Source: Lachnospiraceae bacterium (GTDB lineage Bacteria; Bacillota; Clostridia; Lachnospirales; Anaerotignaceae). From it: a stretch of 64,000 nt of DNA. Below, piece by piece: positions 44,000 to 52,010 of this stretch. The notes beneath the pieces were generated by a model that saw only the letters and a list, made by a program, of their open reading frames with translations, searched no databases and had not been told where the DNA came from. The stretch spans positions 4,931-68,930 of the forward strand of contig JAHZEA010000013.1 of the NCBI GenBank assembly GCA_019422065.1, given 5' to 3'. The translations under genes were made by a program, and so were the position numbers. Position 1 is the first letter of the stretch. Each line of letters opens with the position of its first letter.

Positions 44000-44296
44000 T
44001 TATAAACTTATTCTCATTAGCTCGTTGTAAGAATCTAAAGCTTTATTGCGAAGCTGAACTAAGAAATCAACTGAAAGTTGTGCCATAGAAGAAGCCACAG
44101 GAACAGTGTGCGCGTCTTCTATCTGTCCTGTAGAAAGAAGATACTGTGCCTGTTCAAGGCTCTTTTCATTTGAAGCAACATCATCTAAAGCGCTTTTGAA
44201 AACATTTTCAAACATAAGGTTGTTGTTTGTTACTGATTTTTGGGAATCGTTAAAAAAAGGGTTTGAAGCAATCTCGTTAAGTGATGATATATACAT
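44000..44296 (-). CDS. fliE: Rod/MS-ring junction protein FliE
   Basis: This 98-residue protein connects MS ring and rod and is the first exported rod component. It has the FliE features MFENVFKSALDDVASNEKSL and the C-terminal VPVASSMAQLSVDFLVQLRN-KALDSYNELMRI. It lies 48 bp after flgC and 51 bp before fliF. Confidence 0.94.
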   Translation of the reverse strand: MYISSLNEIASNPFFNDSQKSVTNNNLMFENVFKSALDDVASNEKSLEQAQYLLSTGQIEDAHTVPVASSMAQLSVDFLVQLRNKALDSYNELMRISL

Positions 44297-44343
44297 ATGC
44301 TGTACTCCTTAAAAATTAAAAAGATTGTTAATAAGACTAAAAA

Positions 44344-44787
44344 TTACTTACCTATTTCAAGGGCTTTTGAAGCCATTGTCTTAATTGTATTAAAAGCTGT
44401 AAGATTGGCGTCATAAGCTCTGCTTGCTGCCATACTGTCAACAGTTTCTTTTAATAAGTCAACATTAGGCATTTGTACGTATCCGTTTTCGTCGGCGTCT
44501 GGGTGCTCCGGATTATAAACCATGCGAAAATCACTTGGGTCTTCAACTATTTGAGCTACTCTTACACCGCCGCCATTGCTGCTCTGCCTTGATAATTCAG
44601 AACGGAAAGCACTTGCAAAACTGTTGTCTTCTATAGGTTCAAAAACAACCATCTTTCTTCTGTAAGGTCCACCGTTTTCTGTTCTTGTAGTATTAATATT
44701 GGCTATGTTTTCCGCTGCTATGTCAAGGCGCATTCTTTCAGCGGTCATACCCGAAGCACTTATATTAAGCGCATTTAAAAAACTCAT
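44344..44787 (-). CDS. flgC: Proximal rod protein FlgC
   Basis: This 147-residue rod protein has the N-terminus FLNALNISASGMTAERMRLD-IAAENIANINTTRT and the C-terminal VDLLKETVDSMAASRAYDAN-LTAFNTIKTM helix, typical of FlgC. GGPYRRKMVVFEP is another family mark. It is 15 bp after flgB. Confidence 0.96.
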   Translation of the reverse strand: MSFLNALNISASGMTAERMRLDIAAENIANINTTRTENGGPYRRKMVVFEPIEDNSFASAFRSELSRQSSNGGGVRVAQIVEDPSDFRMVYNPEHPDADENGYVQMPNVDLLKETVDSMAASRAYDANLTAFNTIKTMASKALEIGK

Positions 44788-44801
44788 AATTACAGCTCCT
44801 T

Positions 44802-45182
44802 TCAGCCTTTAATTACCGTACGCAGTCTTGTAAGGTCATCGTTAAACGATTTAAGCATAAACTCATACTGAAGCGCCGCTTTGGCAAGCTCCATACTTTC
44901 AACGTCTACATTTACGTTGTTTTCGTCCATTCTTGATGACTCGTTTACGGTTTCATGAATTTCAGGCCTTACTGAAGCTATACTGCTTTTAATTTCATTG
45001 GCAGTTTTGCCATATTGTGAATCAAGCCTTTTTTGCAGTTCGTCCTCGAAAGTAATATATTTTGCTTTATATCCGGGAGTTTCGGCATTGGCTATGTTAT
45101 TTGATGTTATTGTTTGTTTTTGCCAAAGATAATCCATTACTTTTTTTGACAAATCAAACATGTTATTGTCTAAAAAATTCAA
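44802..45182 (-). CDS. flgB: Proximal rod protein FlgB (TTG start)
   Basis: This 126-residue rod protein has DYLWQKQTITSNNIANAETP, GYKAKYITFED and the C-terminal MELAKAALQYEFMLKSFNDD. The start codon is TTG at 45182, eight bases after a run of six G (a strong ribosome binding site). It is the first gene of the long operon that runs to about 19.7 kb. Upstream lie a sigma-A-like promoter and the repeat-rich region next to the recombinase gene. Confidence 0.95.
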   Translation of the reverse strand: MNFLDNNMFDLSKKVMDYLWQKQTITSNNIANAETPGYKAKYITFEDELQKRLDSQYGKTANEIKSSIASVRPEIHETVNESSRMDENNVNVDVESMELAKAALQYEFMLKSFNDDLTRLRTVIKG

Positions 45183-45231
45183 TACAAAGTCCCCCCTAAA
45201 ACGCCGATAAAACTGCTTAACGTCAGTTTTT

Positions 45232-45269
45232 TTTAATAGTACTTAAAAAAGTTCATTTACACTATTAAA
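45232..45269. repeat. Inverted repeat in the flgB leader
   Basis: TTTAATAGT (45232-45240) and ACTATTAAA (45261-45269) are perfect 9-bp inverted repeats with a 20-bp loop. A second small stem, AAAACTG (45209-45215) with CAGTTTT (45224-45230), lies beside it. Both would be in the untranslated leader of the flgB transcript, between promoter and start. Confidence 0.6.
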
Positions 45270-45521
45270 GAAGTACTTTCTAAGTAGACAGTATATCCTT
45301 TTTTATTACAAAATTCAACATTTTGTTATTAGTAACTTTACGATTTTATTAAATTTATTGTTTGTTTTTTTGTAAACAATATACAAATAATTTTTCCAAA
45401 ATTGGGAAAAAAGTGTTTTTTAGGTAAAAAAATTTAAATTCATAAGTATAAAAATCACGTTTAAAAACGTTAAATTAGAACAAATTTTACTATTTATAAA
45501 AAAAGCAAATTAAGTACTATT
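45235..45521. repeat. 12-bp inverted repeat pair bracketing the flgB promoter
   Basis: AATAGTACTTAA at 45235-45246 recurs as its exact reverse complement, TTAAGTACTATT, at 45510-45521. The 263 bp between contain the flgB promoter (45290-45318). The repeats extend imperfectly on the outer (TTTT) side. The half-palindromic core AGTACT and the AT-rich context mean chance cannot be excluded. They are candidate recombination sites for the adjacent tyrosine recombinase. Confidence 0.4.
45290..45318 (-). promoter_or_regulatory. Sigma-A-type promoter of the flgB operon
   Basis: On the minus strand TTGAAT (45318-45313), 17 bases, then TATACT (45295-45290): ideal spacing and close to consensus. The expected transcript starts near 45283, giving a leader of about 100 nt. 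Other inverted repeats lie upstream (45357-45363 with 45374-45380; 45391-45397 with 45405-45411; the 14-bp palindrome at 45457-45470), possible binding sites. Confidence 0.75.
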
Positions 45522-45531
45522 TAAAATAAAT

Positions 45532-45569
45532 TTCAGCCATAACAGCAGATTTAAAATGTTTGTGGCTGA
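45532..45569. repeat. Inverted repeat next to the left arm-type repeats
   Basis: TTCAGCCA (45532-45539) pairs perfectly with TGGCTGAA (45562-45569). An interlaced pair AGCAGA (45544-45549) and TCTGCT (45575-45580) overlaps the arm-type repeat. The arrangement A-B-A'-B' could be a binding site or a pseudoknot-like RNA. No gene is seen in 45183-45905. Confidence 0.5.
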
Positions 45570-45572
45570 ATC

Positions 45573-45594
45573 TGTCTGCTTATTGTCAGTTTGT
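45573..45594 (+). repeat. Tandem 11-bp repeats, left of the recombinase gene
   Basis: TGTCTGCTTAT (45573-45583) is followed directly by TGTCAGTTTGT (45584-45594). Together with the pair at 46975-46996 the consensus is TGTCWGYTTRT, same orientation. Recombinases with an N-terminal arm-binding domain, as here, bind such short direct repeats. Confidence 0.6.
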
Positions 45595-45905
45595 AGCTCT
45601 AAATAAATTCTTTTTCTTAACAAAATAATTTCACTATTTTACCTACAAGTATTTCCTTTAAAATTTATTCTAGATAGAAGGCATTCAATATACGAAAACA
45701 GTTTTTTGTTAAAATTATCTTATTAACACTTAGTAATTGAACCATTTTTTTGATATAATTTAAAAAAATTATGATTATATCATTTATTTGAGTGCTTTTT
45801 TCACATTTTGTTCAAATTATCATGAGATTATATGACACAACATTACTAAGACTTTTAAATATATTTGAGCATTGAATCTGTTAATTTTGAAAGGACTGAC
45901 TTTAA

Positions 45906-46928
45906 ATGAAACGATTACCAAAAGGTTATGGAAGTGTATACAAGCTTTCAGGCTCACGCCGCAGACCGTTTACAGCAAGAATACAAACTGGACATAACAC
46001 AGAAAGCGGACGGCCGGAATACAAATATCTCGGCTATTACAAAACATCTCAGGAGGCCTTGCAGGCTCTTATAGAATACAATAAATCGCCGTATGATTTC
46101 GATTTAATAAACTATACAATATCGGATTTATACGGCGAGTTTAAAAAGCGCAAACTAAGCACACTGTCAAACAGCGGCGTATATATTTATCAGGCGGCTT
46201 ATAAATATCTTTCGCCTATTCACGATATGAAAATAAAAGAAATTAAAACATTTCATCTGCAAAAAATAATTGACAGCATAGACAGAAAATGGCAGACAAA
46301 AAATCATGTTCAAACTCTACTTAATCAGCTTTTTGAAATAGCCATAGAGCTTGACATAATTTCAAAAAATTACGCTAAATTTACAAAAATCGGACCTAAA
46401 GAAGAGTCTAATATTCATAAATCATTCACAATTGATGAAATAAAGCGTCTTTTTGATGCCATACAAACCGAGCCCTTTGCCGATACTGTGCTTATTATGA
46501 TATACAGCGGATTACGGCCTTCAGAACTTTTAAATATAGAAAAAAGCTCTGTTAATTTAGAGCAAATGTATATAACAGCAGGCTCCAAAACTAAAGCCGG
46601 CAAAAACCGCGTTATACCTATAAACAAAAAAATATTTCCGTTTATTAAAAAACGCTGTGATTCAAGCAATATCTACATCATAGAAAAAAACGGCTGTCAG
46701 GTAAAATATTCATCATACCGCAGAATTTATATCGACCTTATGAAAAAATTAAATATGGAGCACCTGCCTCACGACGGACGTCATACATTTGCAAGCCTTG
46801 CTGATACAGCCGGAATGAACAAAGTTTCTATAAAGCGCATTATGGGCCATGCAACCAACGATATAACCGAAAATGTATACACCCACAAAGAAATAGATGA
46901 GCTTATTAAAAATATAAATATGATTTGA
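45906..46928 (+). CDS. Tyrosine recombinase (phage/Tn916-type integrase), solitary
   Basis: This is an intact 340-aa integrase. Residues 1-60 resemble the arm-type DNA-binding domain (LPKGYGSVYKLSGSRRRPFT, then GYYKTSQEALQALIEY). A core-binding SAM-like domain covers about 65-165. The catalytic domain has Arg in SGLRPSELL, Lys in SKTKAGKNR, HDGRHTFAS (His, Arg), MGHAT and the nucleophile Tyr in VYTHKE. AAAGGA precedes the ATG. No excisionase, relaxase or cargo genes are near; it stands alone between the divergent flgB operon and a chemoreceptor. It may control a DNA inversion or be the remnant of a small integrated element. Confidence 0.92.
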   Translation: MKRLPKGYGSVYKLSGSRRRPFTARIQTGHNTESGRPEYKYLGYYKTSQEALQALIEYNKSPYDFDLINYTISDLYGEFKKRKLSTLSNSGVYIYQAAYKYLSPIHDMKIKEIKTFHLQKIIDSIDRKWQTKNHVQTLLNQLFEIAIELDIISKNYAKFTKIGPKEESNIHKSFTIDEIKRLFDAIQTEPFADTVLIMIYSGLRPSELLNIEKSSVNLEQMYITAGSKTKAGKNRVIPINKKIFPFIKKRCDSSNIYIIEKNGCQVKYSSYRRIYIDLMKKLNMEHLPHDGRHTFASLADTAGMNKVSIKRIMGHATNDITENVYTHKEIDELIKNINMI

Positions 46929-46974
46929 CATAAAAAATATGATTTAATATATAAAATATATTGTTTAACAAAAC

Positions 46975-46996
46975 TGTCTGTTTATTGTCTGTTTAT
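46975..46996 (+). repeat. Perfect tandem 11-bp repeats, right of the recombinase gene
   Basis: TGTCTGTTTAT occurs twice without a gap (46975-46985 and 46986-46996), 47 bp after the integrase stop. It matches the diverged pair at 45573-45594 in the same orientation at 19 of 22 positions from one base upstream. Apart from this and the hairpin at 47140-47176, the 384-bp gap 46929-47312 holds only the promoter of the chemoreceptor gene. Confidence 0.65.
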
Positions 46997-47139
46997 GTTA
47001 TTTCAGTATAACAAAAATTACCTGAATACAAACCAATAAACCTTTGATTGTTAATTAAATATCATTTTTTAGTCTTAGAACTCTTAATTATTTATTATTT
47101 CTGGTAATTATTAACAATAATGTGAAATTTTTAATAAAC

Positions 47140-47176
47140 GCCTTATATTCTATTTATTTAATTTAGGATATAAGGC
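47140..47176 (+). terminator. Terminator-like hairpin between recombinase and chemoreceptor genes
   Basis: GCCTTATAT (47140-47148) pairs with ATATAAGGC (47168-47176), followed by TTATTTT. The loop is long (19 bases), so termination strength is uncertain. Confidence 0.55.
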
Positions 47177-47203
47177 TTATTTTAAAAAAAACAAAATTTA
47201 TAC

Positions 47204-47230
47204 TTAATGAATCCAATTTTAAACCGATAT
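47204..47230 (+). promoter_or_regulatory. Candidate sigma-28 promoter of the chemoreceptor gene
   Basis: TTAA (47204-47207), 15 bases, then ACCGATAT (47223-47230), which contains the B. subtilis sigma-D -10 core CCGATAT exactly. It lies about 83 bp before the start. Chemoreceptor genes are classical sigma-28 targets. Confidence 0.7.
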
Positions 47231-47312
47231 ATCCTATTGAGAGAATTTTTATATTATTCGCAAAAGCGGATAATGTTTTTTTCTCAACAAATAAATTGGA
47301 GGTATATAGTAT

Positions 47313-49109
47313 ATGTTTAAGCATTTAAAAATCGGAAAAAAATTAATCATCTCATTTTTACTTGTAAGCATAATAGCAAGCATTTCAAGTGTTATATGCA
47401 TTTTTCTTACAAGGTCAATGCACTCAAAATACAATAACATTTTAGTTACAGACGGATTTTCACAAGGCGATATAGGTCAACTTCTGGCTGATTTTTGTGA
47501 GGTAAACTTAAATTTACATAATTCAGTAATGTATACCAGCGCAGCAGATAAAACCGACGCTAAAACAGAGTTTAATACAACTTCAAATCAAATAGACGAC
47601 CTGTTTAATACAGTTGAAAAAAGCCTTACAACAGACAGCGAGAAAAATTATTTTAACACAGCAAAACAGGCTTGGACACAGTACAGCAGTCTTTCTAAAG
47701 AAATAGCATCTCAAACAAATTCTGCTGTTGCCGAAAAAAGCCTTATTGAAGAATTGGACCCACTTTACCACACTATTTACACTTCATTATTATCCATAAT
47801 GGACAGCAAGGTGGCCGCAGGTACTGATTCACAAAATTCAATAGAGTCATCCGCTAGGTTAATAATACTTCTTTGTATTCTCCTTATTATAGTAACTTTT
47901 GTATGTGCTATTTTACTTGGAGTATTGCTTTCTCGTCAGATTTCAATACCGCTTAATAAATGTTCAGAGCGTCTTGCAGCTTTAGTTGACGGCGATTTAA
48001 CAACACCTGTTGATGAAATCGACTCAGATGATGAAGTAGGCGACTTAACCGAATCAACTCAAGAACTTATAGAGCGCTTATCAAGTGTTATAAAAGATGA
48101 GGAATACCTTCTTAGCGAAATGGCAAACGGCAACTTTGCCATAACAACAACTTGCGAAGAAAACTATGTAGGTGATTTTAAACCGCTTCTCCTTTCTATT
48201 AGAAAAATAAACAGAAACCTGGATGCAACTTTATACCAGATAAATCAAACTTCTGACCAAGTATCAAGCGGAGCTGAGCAAGTAGCAAACGGCGCTCAGG
48301 CTTTAAGCCAAGGCGCTACAGAACAGGCAAGCTCAATACAGGAATTAGCTGCAACAATTAACGATATATCACAGCATGTTTCAAATACAGCAGAAAATTC
48401 AAGTCAGGTAAGCCAGAAAGTAAAAGATATAAGCGATGATATGGAACAGAGCAACGCTAAGATGGAAGAGTTAATGGAAGCTATGAACGAAATTACAAAC
48501 AGCTCTACCGAAATAGGCAAGATTATAAAAACTATTGAGGATATAGCTTTCCAAACAAACATACTTGCATTAAATGCCGCAGTTGAAGCCGCTCGTGCTG
48601 GTGCTGCCGGAAAAGGCTTTGCCGTAGTAGCAGATGAAGTTAGAAACTTAGCAAGCAAAAGTGCAGAAGCATCTAAAAACACAGCCGCTCTTATTGAAAA
48701 CTCAATCAGAGCCGTTGAAAATGGTTCTAAGATAGCCCACGAAACAGCTGAGTCTTTAAGTTCTGTAATAACCAAAAAAGACGAAATTGTTACTGTTGTT
48801 GAAAAAATTTCTGCTGCTTCTTCAGAACAGGCAAATTCAATTTCTCAGATAACTGTTGGAATTGACCAGATTTCATCTGTTGTTCAAACAAATTCAGCTA
48901 CAGCTGAAGAAAGCGCTGCTGCCAGTGAAGAACTTTCAAGTCAGGCTGTTCTCTTAGACCAGCTTTTCAAAAAGTTCCGTTTAAGAAGTACTTCAAAAGG
49001 CGAATTTGCAACTGCTCAAACAAACAGCAATACAAACGAAAACGAAGAGTCACCTATGCTTTACAGCGCAGATGATACATCATTTAATAACTTTTCAAGC
49101 AAATATTAA
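47313..49109 (+). CDS. Methyl-accepting chemotaxis protein
   Basis: This is a transmembrane chemoreceptor of 598 aa. The first membrane helix is at about 12-34 (ISFLLVSIIASISSVICIFL), an extracytoplasmic four-helix sensor domain at about 35-180, the second helix at about 183-207, and then a HAMP domain and long signalling helices. The signalling tip is canonical: EDIAFQTNILALNAAVEAAR, then AGAAGKGFAVVADEVRNLAS. No CheR-binding pentapeptide is present at the C-terminus. The ligand is unknown. GGAGG lies before the ATG. It is a single-gene unit between a sigma-28-like promoter and a terminator. Confidence 0.96.
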   Translation: MFKHLKIGKKLIISFLLVSIIASISSVICIFLTRSMHSKYNNILVTDGFSQGDIGQLLADFCEVNLNLHNSVMYTSAADKTDAKTEFNTTSNQIDDLFNTVEKSLTTDSEKNYFNTAKQAWTQYSSLSKEIASQTNSAVAEKSLIEELDPLYHTIYTSLLSIMDSKVAAGTDSQNSIESSARLIILLCILLIIVTFVCAILLGVLLSRQISIPLNKCSERLAALVDGDLTTPVDEIDSDDEVGDLTESTQELIERLSSVIKDEEYLLSEMANGNFAITTTCEENYVGDFKPLLLSIRKINRNLDATLYQINQTSDQVSSGAEQVANGAQALSQGATEQASSIQELAATINDISQHVSNTAENSSQVSQKVKDISDDMEQSNAKMEELMEAMNEITNSSTEIGKIIKTIEDIAFQTNILALNAAVEAARAGAAGKGFAVVADEVRNLASKSAEASKNTAALIENSIRAVENGSKIAHETAESLSSVITKKDEIVTVVEKISAASSEQANSISQITVGIDQISSVVQTNSATAEESAAASEELSSQAVLLDQLFKKFRLRSTSKGEFATAQTNSNTNENEESPMLYSADDTSFNNFSSKY

Positions 49110-49125
49110 TTAAAACCAAAGTCAT

Positions 49126-49157
49126 AAAGCCACCAGCTTAATTAACTGGTGGCTTTT
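49126..49157 (+). terminator. Terminator of the chemoreceptor gene
   Basis: AAAGCCACCAG (49126-49136) pairs with CTGGTGGCTTT (49146-49156), followed by T residues. It lies 17 bp after the stop. Confidence 0.88.
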
Positions 49158-49180
49158 GATTACTTAAATTAAATACACAA

Positions 49181-49212
49181 AAAATCCTAAAGCCGTAAAG
49201 CTTTAGGATTTT
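49181..49212. terminator. Terminator of the DUF815 gene (bidirectional form)
   Basis: AAAATCCTAAAGC (49181-49193) pairs with GCTTTAGGATTTT (49200-49212), flanked by A-run and T-run. It is next to the stop of the convergent DUF815 gene. Confidence 0.88.
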
Positions 49213-49218
49213 TTATAT

Positions 49219-50520
49219 TTATTTGCCTGCTATATAATTTATAAACTGCTGTGCCGTTCTGCCGGATACTCCGCCATGGCGCAATTCCCACTTATTGGCC
49301 TCTGCCAAAAGCTCCTCTTTGCTTAATTTAATATCAGGATATCTCTTTGCTATACCTTCTACAATATCATAATATTCCTGCCTGTTTGGATTGGAATAGT
49401 TAATAAGCACTCCAAACCTGCTTGAGAGTGAAAGTTTTTCCTCAACAGTATCTGAACGGTGTATCTCTCCGTTGTACTCCATGTCATTTCTGTCGTTCCA
49501 TGTTTCCTTAATTAAGTGCCGCCTGTTGGATGTGGCATAAATAAGTATATTATCCGGTCTTGTTTCAACACCGCCTTCAATTACAGCTTTAAGGAATTTA
49601 TACTCCACCTCATCGGCCTCAAATGAAAGGTCGTCTATGTAAATAATAAAGCGATAATTACGGTTTTTAATCTGGGCTATTACCTGAGACAAATCCCTGA
49701 ACTGGTATTTATAAATCTCAATCATCCTAAGGCCCTTGTCGTAATACTCGTTAATAAGAGCTTTAACGCTTGTGGATTTGCCAGTGCCGCTGTCACCGTA
49801 AAGAAGCACATTATTGGCACTCTTTCCATTTACAAAAGCTTCTGTGTTTTCTCTAAGCTTTTGTTTTTGGTTTTCATAGCCAATAATATCGCAAAGCTTT
49901 GTTTTATCGGCATTATTAATAGCCATAAACTTAACCGCACCGTTTTCGTTCTTAATTCTAAAAGCCTTATTAATGCCGAAAATACCTGTGCCATACTCTT
50001 TATAAAAGCCTGTAATAATTTTGAAAATATCGTTTTCATCAGCGGCCTGCTCTATTTTTTTGCTTATGTCCCGCACTGCTTGGCTTACGGCCTTGTTATA
50101 AACGTTTTCTCTTTTGGATATAGCAGTATAGTTTGTTATAATACTGAAACAGTCAATGCCTAAATAATTTTCAAGGGGTTTAAAATCAAAATCAAATATG
50201 CGTTTAAACACTTTATAGTCATTTTTAGCCAGTATATTAACACTGCCATCCCCCGGGCCCAATCTTTCACAAGTAAGGGAGAAAGAGTTTTCATTTGTCA
50301 TAATTAAATAAGCTATATAATTATGCCAAAGATTACCGTCAAAGCCCAGCTCCGTTGAAATATCCAAAAGTTTTTTAATTTGTGTATATACACGATGTAT
50401 AAGCTCGTTTTTATTTTCAAAACCGTTTTTCCAGTCTTTGTAAATATCGCAAATACCCATAAAAACGGAGTCTTTGTCTATATTGCTGTAGAGCAGCAGT
50501 TTTAAATATTCGTCATTCAT
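49219..50520 (-). CDS. AAA-type ATPase of the DUF815 family
   Basis: This 433-aa protein has a helical N-terminal half (1-200) and a C-terminal ATPase domain: GYENQKQKLRENTEAFVNGK, Walker A LLYGDSGTGKSTSVK (about 240), Walker B FIIYIDDLSFEADEVEYK, a sensor region ILIYATSNRRHLIKETWNDR, and LSLSSRFGVLINY. This is the DUF815 (COG2607) arrangement. The biological role is not known. It has its own promoter and terminator and no functional link to neighbours is visible. Confidence 0.9.
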   Translation of the reverse strand: MNDEYLKLLLYSNIDKDSVFMGICDIYKDWKNGFENKNELIHRVYTQIKKLLDISTELGFDGNLWHNYIAYLIMTNENSFSLTCERLGPGDGSVNILAKNDYKVFKRIFDFDFKPLENYLGIDCFSIITNYTAISKRENVYNKAVSQAVRDISKKIEQAADENDIFKIITGFYKEYGTGIFGINKAFRIKNENGAVKFMAINNADKTKLCDIIGYENQKQKLRENTEAFVNGKSANNVLLYGDSGTGKSTSVKALINEYYDKGLRMIEIYKYQFRDLSQVIAQIKNRNYRFIIYIDDLSFEADEVEYKFLKAVIEGGVETRPDNILIYATSNRRHLIKETWNDRNDMEYNGEIHRSDTVEEKLSLSSRFGVLINYSNPNRQEYYDIVEGIAKRYPDIKLSKEELLAEANKWELRHGGVSGRTAQQFINYIAGK

Positions 50521-50564
50521 AAGCCTTTCCTTTCCGTACGGTTAAACGCACATGTTTTGGCTTT

Positions 50565-50593
50565 ATTATACAATAACGTCTTTTATGTATCAA
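50565..50593 (-). promoter_or_regulatory. Sigma-A-type promoter of the DUF815 gene
   Basis: On the minus strand TTGATA (50593-50588), 17 bases, then TATAAT (50570-50565). It lies only 10-37 bp after the ilvC stop; no terminator is seen between, so ilv read-through is possible. Confidence 0.8.
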
Positions 50594-50602
50594 ACAGAAA
50601 TA

Positions 50603-51622
50603 TTAGTTTGAAGCGTTATCAAGGTTTGTATCGTTTTTCCATAACATCTGGTCACGAAGCTGTTTTCCAACTACTTCCATCTGATGTTTAGCTAACATAT
50701 CGCGTTTTGAGTTAAAGAAGCAGCGTCCGTTCTTGTTTTCAGCAATCCATCTGCCGGCAAATGTACCGTCCTGAATGTCTTTAAGTACAGCTTTCATGTT
50801 AGCTTTTGTTTCTTCATAAGGCAATACTCTTGAGCCTGAGCAATATTCGCCAAACTCAGCTGTATCTGAAATTGAGTAGTTCATGGCAGCTATACCGCCT
50901 TTGTTAATAAGGTCTACAATAAGTTTCATCTCATGGATACACTCAAAGTAAGCATTTTCCGGCTCATAACCAGCTTCAACAAGAGTTTCAAAACCGCATT
51001 TCATAAGCTCTACAATACCGCCGCAAAGAACAGCCTGCTCACCAAAAAGGTCTGTTTCTGTTTCGTCATGCATTGTTGTTTCCATAATGCCCGCACGTGC
51101 GCCGCCGATACCTGCAATATAAGCTAAAGCAATATCATAAGCCTTACCGGAAGCATTCTGCTCAACTGCTACAAGGCAAGGAACACCTTTACCTACATTA
51201 TAAAGTGAACGAACTGTGTGACCAGGACCCTTAGGAGCTGCCATAAATACGTCTACATTTGCAGGAGGTACAATCTGTTTGTATCTGATGTTAAAGCCAT
51301 GAGCAAAAGCTATTGCCTTGCCTTCTGTAAGATATGGAGCTATCTCATTTTTATAAACTTCAGCCTGTCTTTCATCATTAATAAGTATCATTATAATATC
51401 AGCTTTCTGAGCTGCCTCAGCAACAGTCATTACCTCAAAACCGTCTTTTTCAGCTACTGGCCAGCTTTTGCCGCCTTTGCGAAGACCAATAATAACGTCA
51501 CAGCCTGAGTCTCTTAAGTTAAGAGCATGTGCATGACCCTGTGAACCGTAACCTATAATTGCTATTTTTTTACCGTTTAACTTGTTTAAATCGCAGTCCT
51601 TCTCATAATACATCTTAGCCAT
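50603..51622 (-). CDS. ilvC: Ketol-acid reductoisomerase IlvC
   Basis: IlvC makes dihydroxy-isovalerate (and -methylvalerate) from acetolactate products using NAD(P)H and Mg2+, the second common step of valine/isoleucine synthesis. The Rossmann motif IGYGSQGHAHALNLRDSG is at about 21-38, the cofactor loop LRKGGKSWPVAEK follows, then KGPGHTVR, and the Mg-binding acids in MHDETETDLFGEQAVLCGG and FECIHEMKLIVDL. With 339 aa it is the short class I form. It is third in ilvB-ilvN-ilvC; a 96-bp gap precedes it. Confidence 0.97.
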   Translation of the reverse strand: MAKMYYEKDCDLNKLNGKKIAIIGYGSQGHAHALNLRDSGCDVIIGLRKGGKSWPVAEKDGFEVMTVAEAAQKADIIMILINDERQAEVYKNEIAPYLTEGKAIAFAHGFNIRYKQIVPPANVDVFMAAPKGPGHTVRSLYNVGKGVPCLVAVEQNASGKAYDIALAYIAGIGGARAGIMETTMHDETETDLFGEQAVLCGGIVELMKCGFETLVEAGYEPENAYFECIHEMKLIVDLINKGGIAAMNYSISDTAEFGEYCSGSRVLPYEETKANMKAVLKDIQDGTFAGRWIAENKNGRCFFNSKRDMLAKHQMEVVGKQLRDQMLWKNDTNLDNASN

Positions 51623-51718
51623 TTTACATTTCTCCTTTTCATCTTTTAATTAGTAAGTATTTTTAAATTTATATAATCGGCTTAGCCTGTAGCTTTTTTT
51701 GCCGAATTAAAAACCAAA

Positions 51719-51949
51719 TCAACAAGCAATAGCTTCTTTAATATCGTAAAGTCTGTTAAGCTGTCTTAAAATTTGTTCTTTCTTGTTTGTTTCGCCTGAT
51801 GCTGTTATGCCAATACTGGCTGTGTTTTCGGAATTAACCTGATAATTAAAAGCCATTATCTCAAAGCCTCTTTTGTGAAGCTCTGCTGTTATTCTTAAAA
51901 TTAAATCCCCTGCGTTGTTAGCTGTTAAATAAATTTTAAATGTATCCAT
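51719..51949 (-). CDS. ilvN: Acetolactate synthase small subunit (short form)
   Basis: This 76-residue protein is a single ACT domain (FKIYLTANNAGDLILRITAE, then GFEIMAFNYQVNSENTASIG). The regulatory subunit binds valine and activates and feedback-regulates IlvB. It is much shorter than the 160-aa IlvH type. It sits 61 bp after ilvB and before ilvC, which supports the assignment. Confidence 0.85.
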   Translation of the reverse strand: MDTFKIYLTANNAGDLILRITAELHKRGFEIMAFNYQVNSENTASIGITASGETNKKEQILRQLNRLYDIKEAIAC

Positions 51950-52010
51950 AATGCAGTCCCCCTAATCCATATTACTTTTATTAATCCTTCTCTTAATACC
52001 TTCTTATTAT

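Noticed and set aside
45203..45210. Perfect GCCGATAA on the plus strand at the flgB leader, as a sigma-28 -10 element
   Set aside because: No TAAA-like -35 lies 15 bases upstream (ACAA there), and it points away from flgB with no gene near enough; probably chance.
45183..45290. c-di-GMP riboswitch in the flgB leader, as in C. difficile
   Set aside because: No GEMM-type conserved core was recognised, and the leader of about 100 nt contains only AT-rich hairpins.
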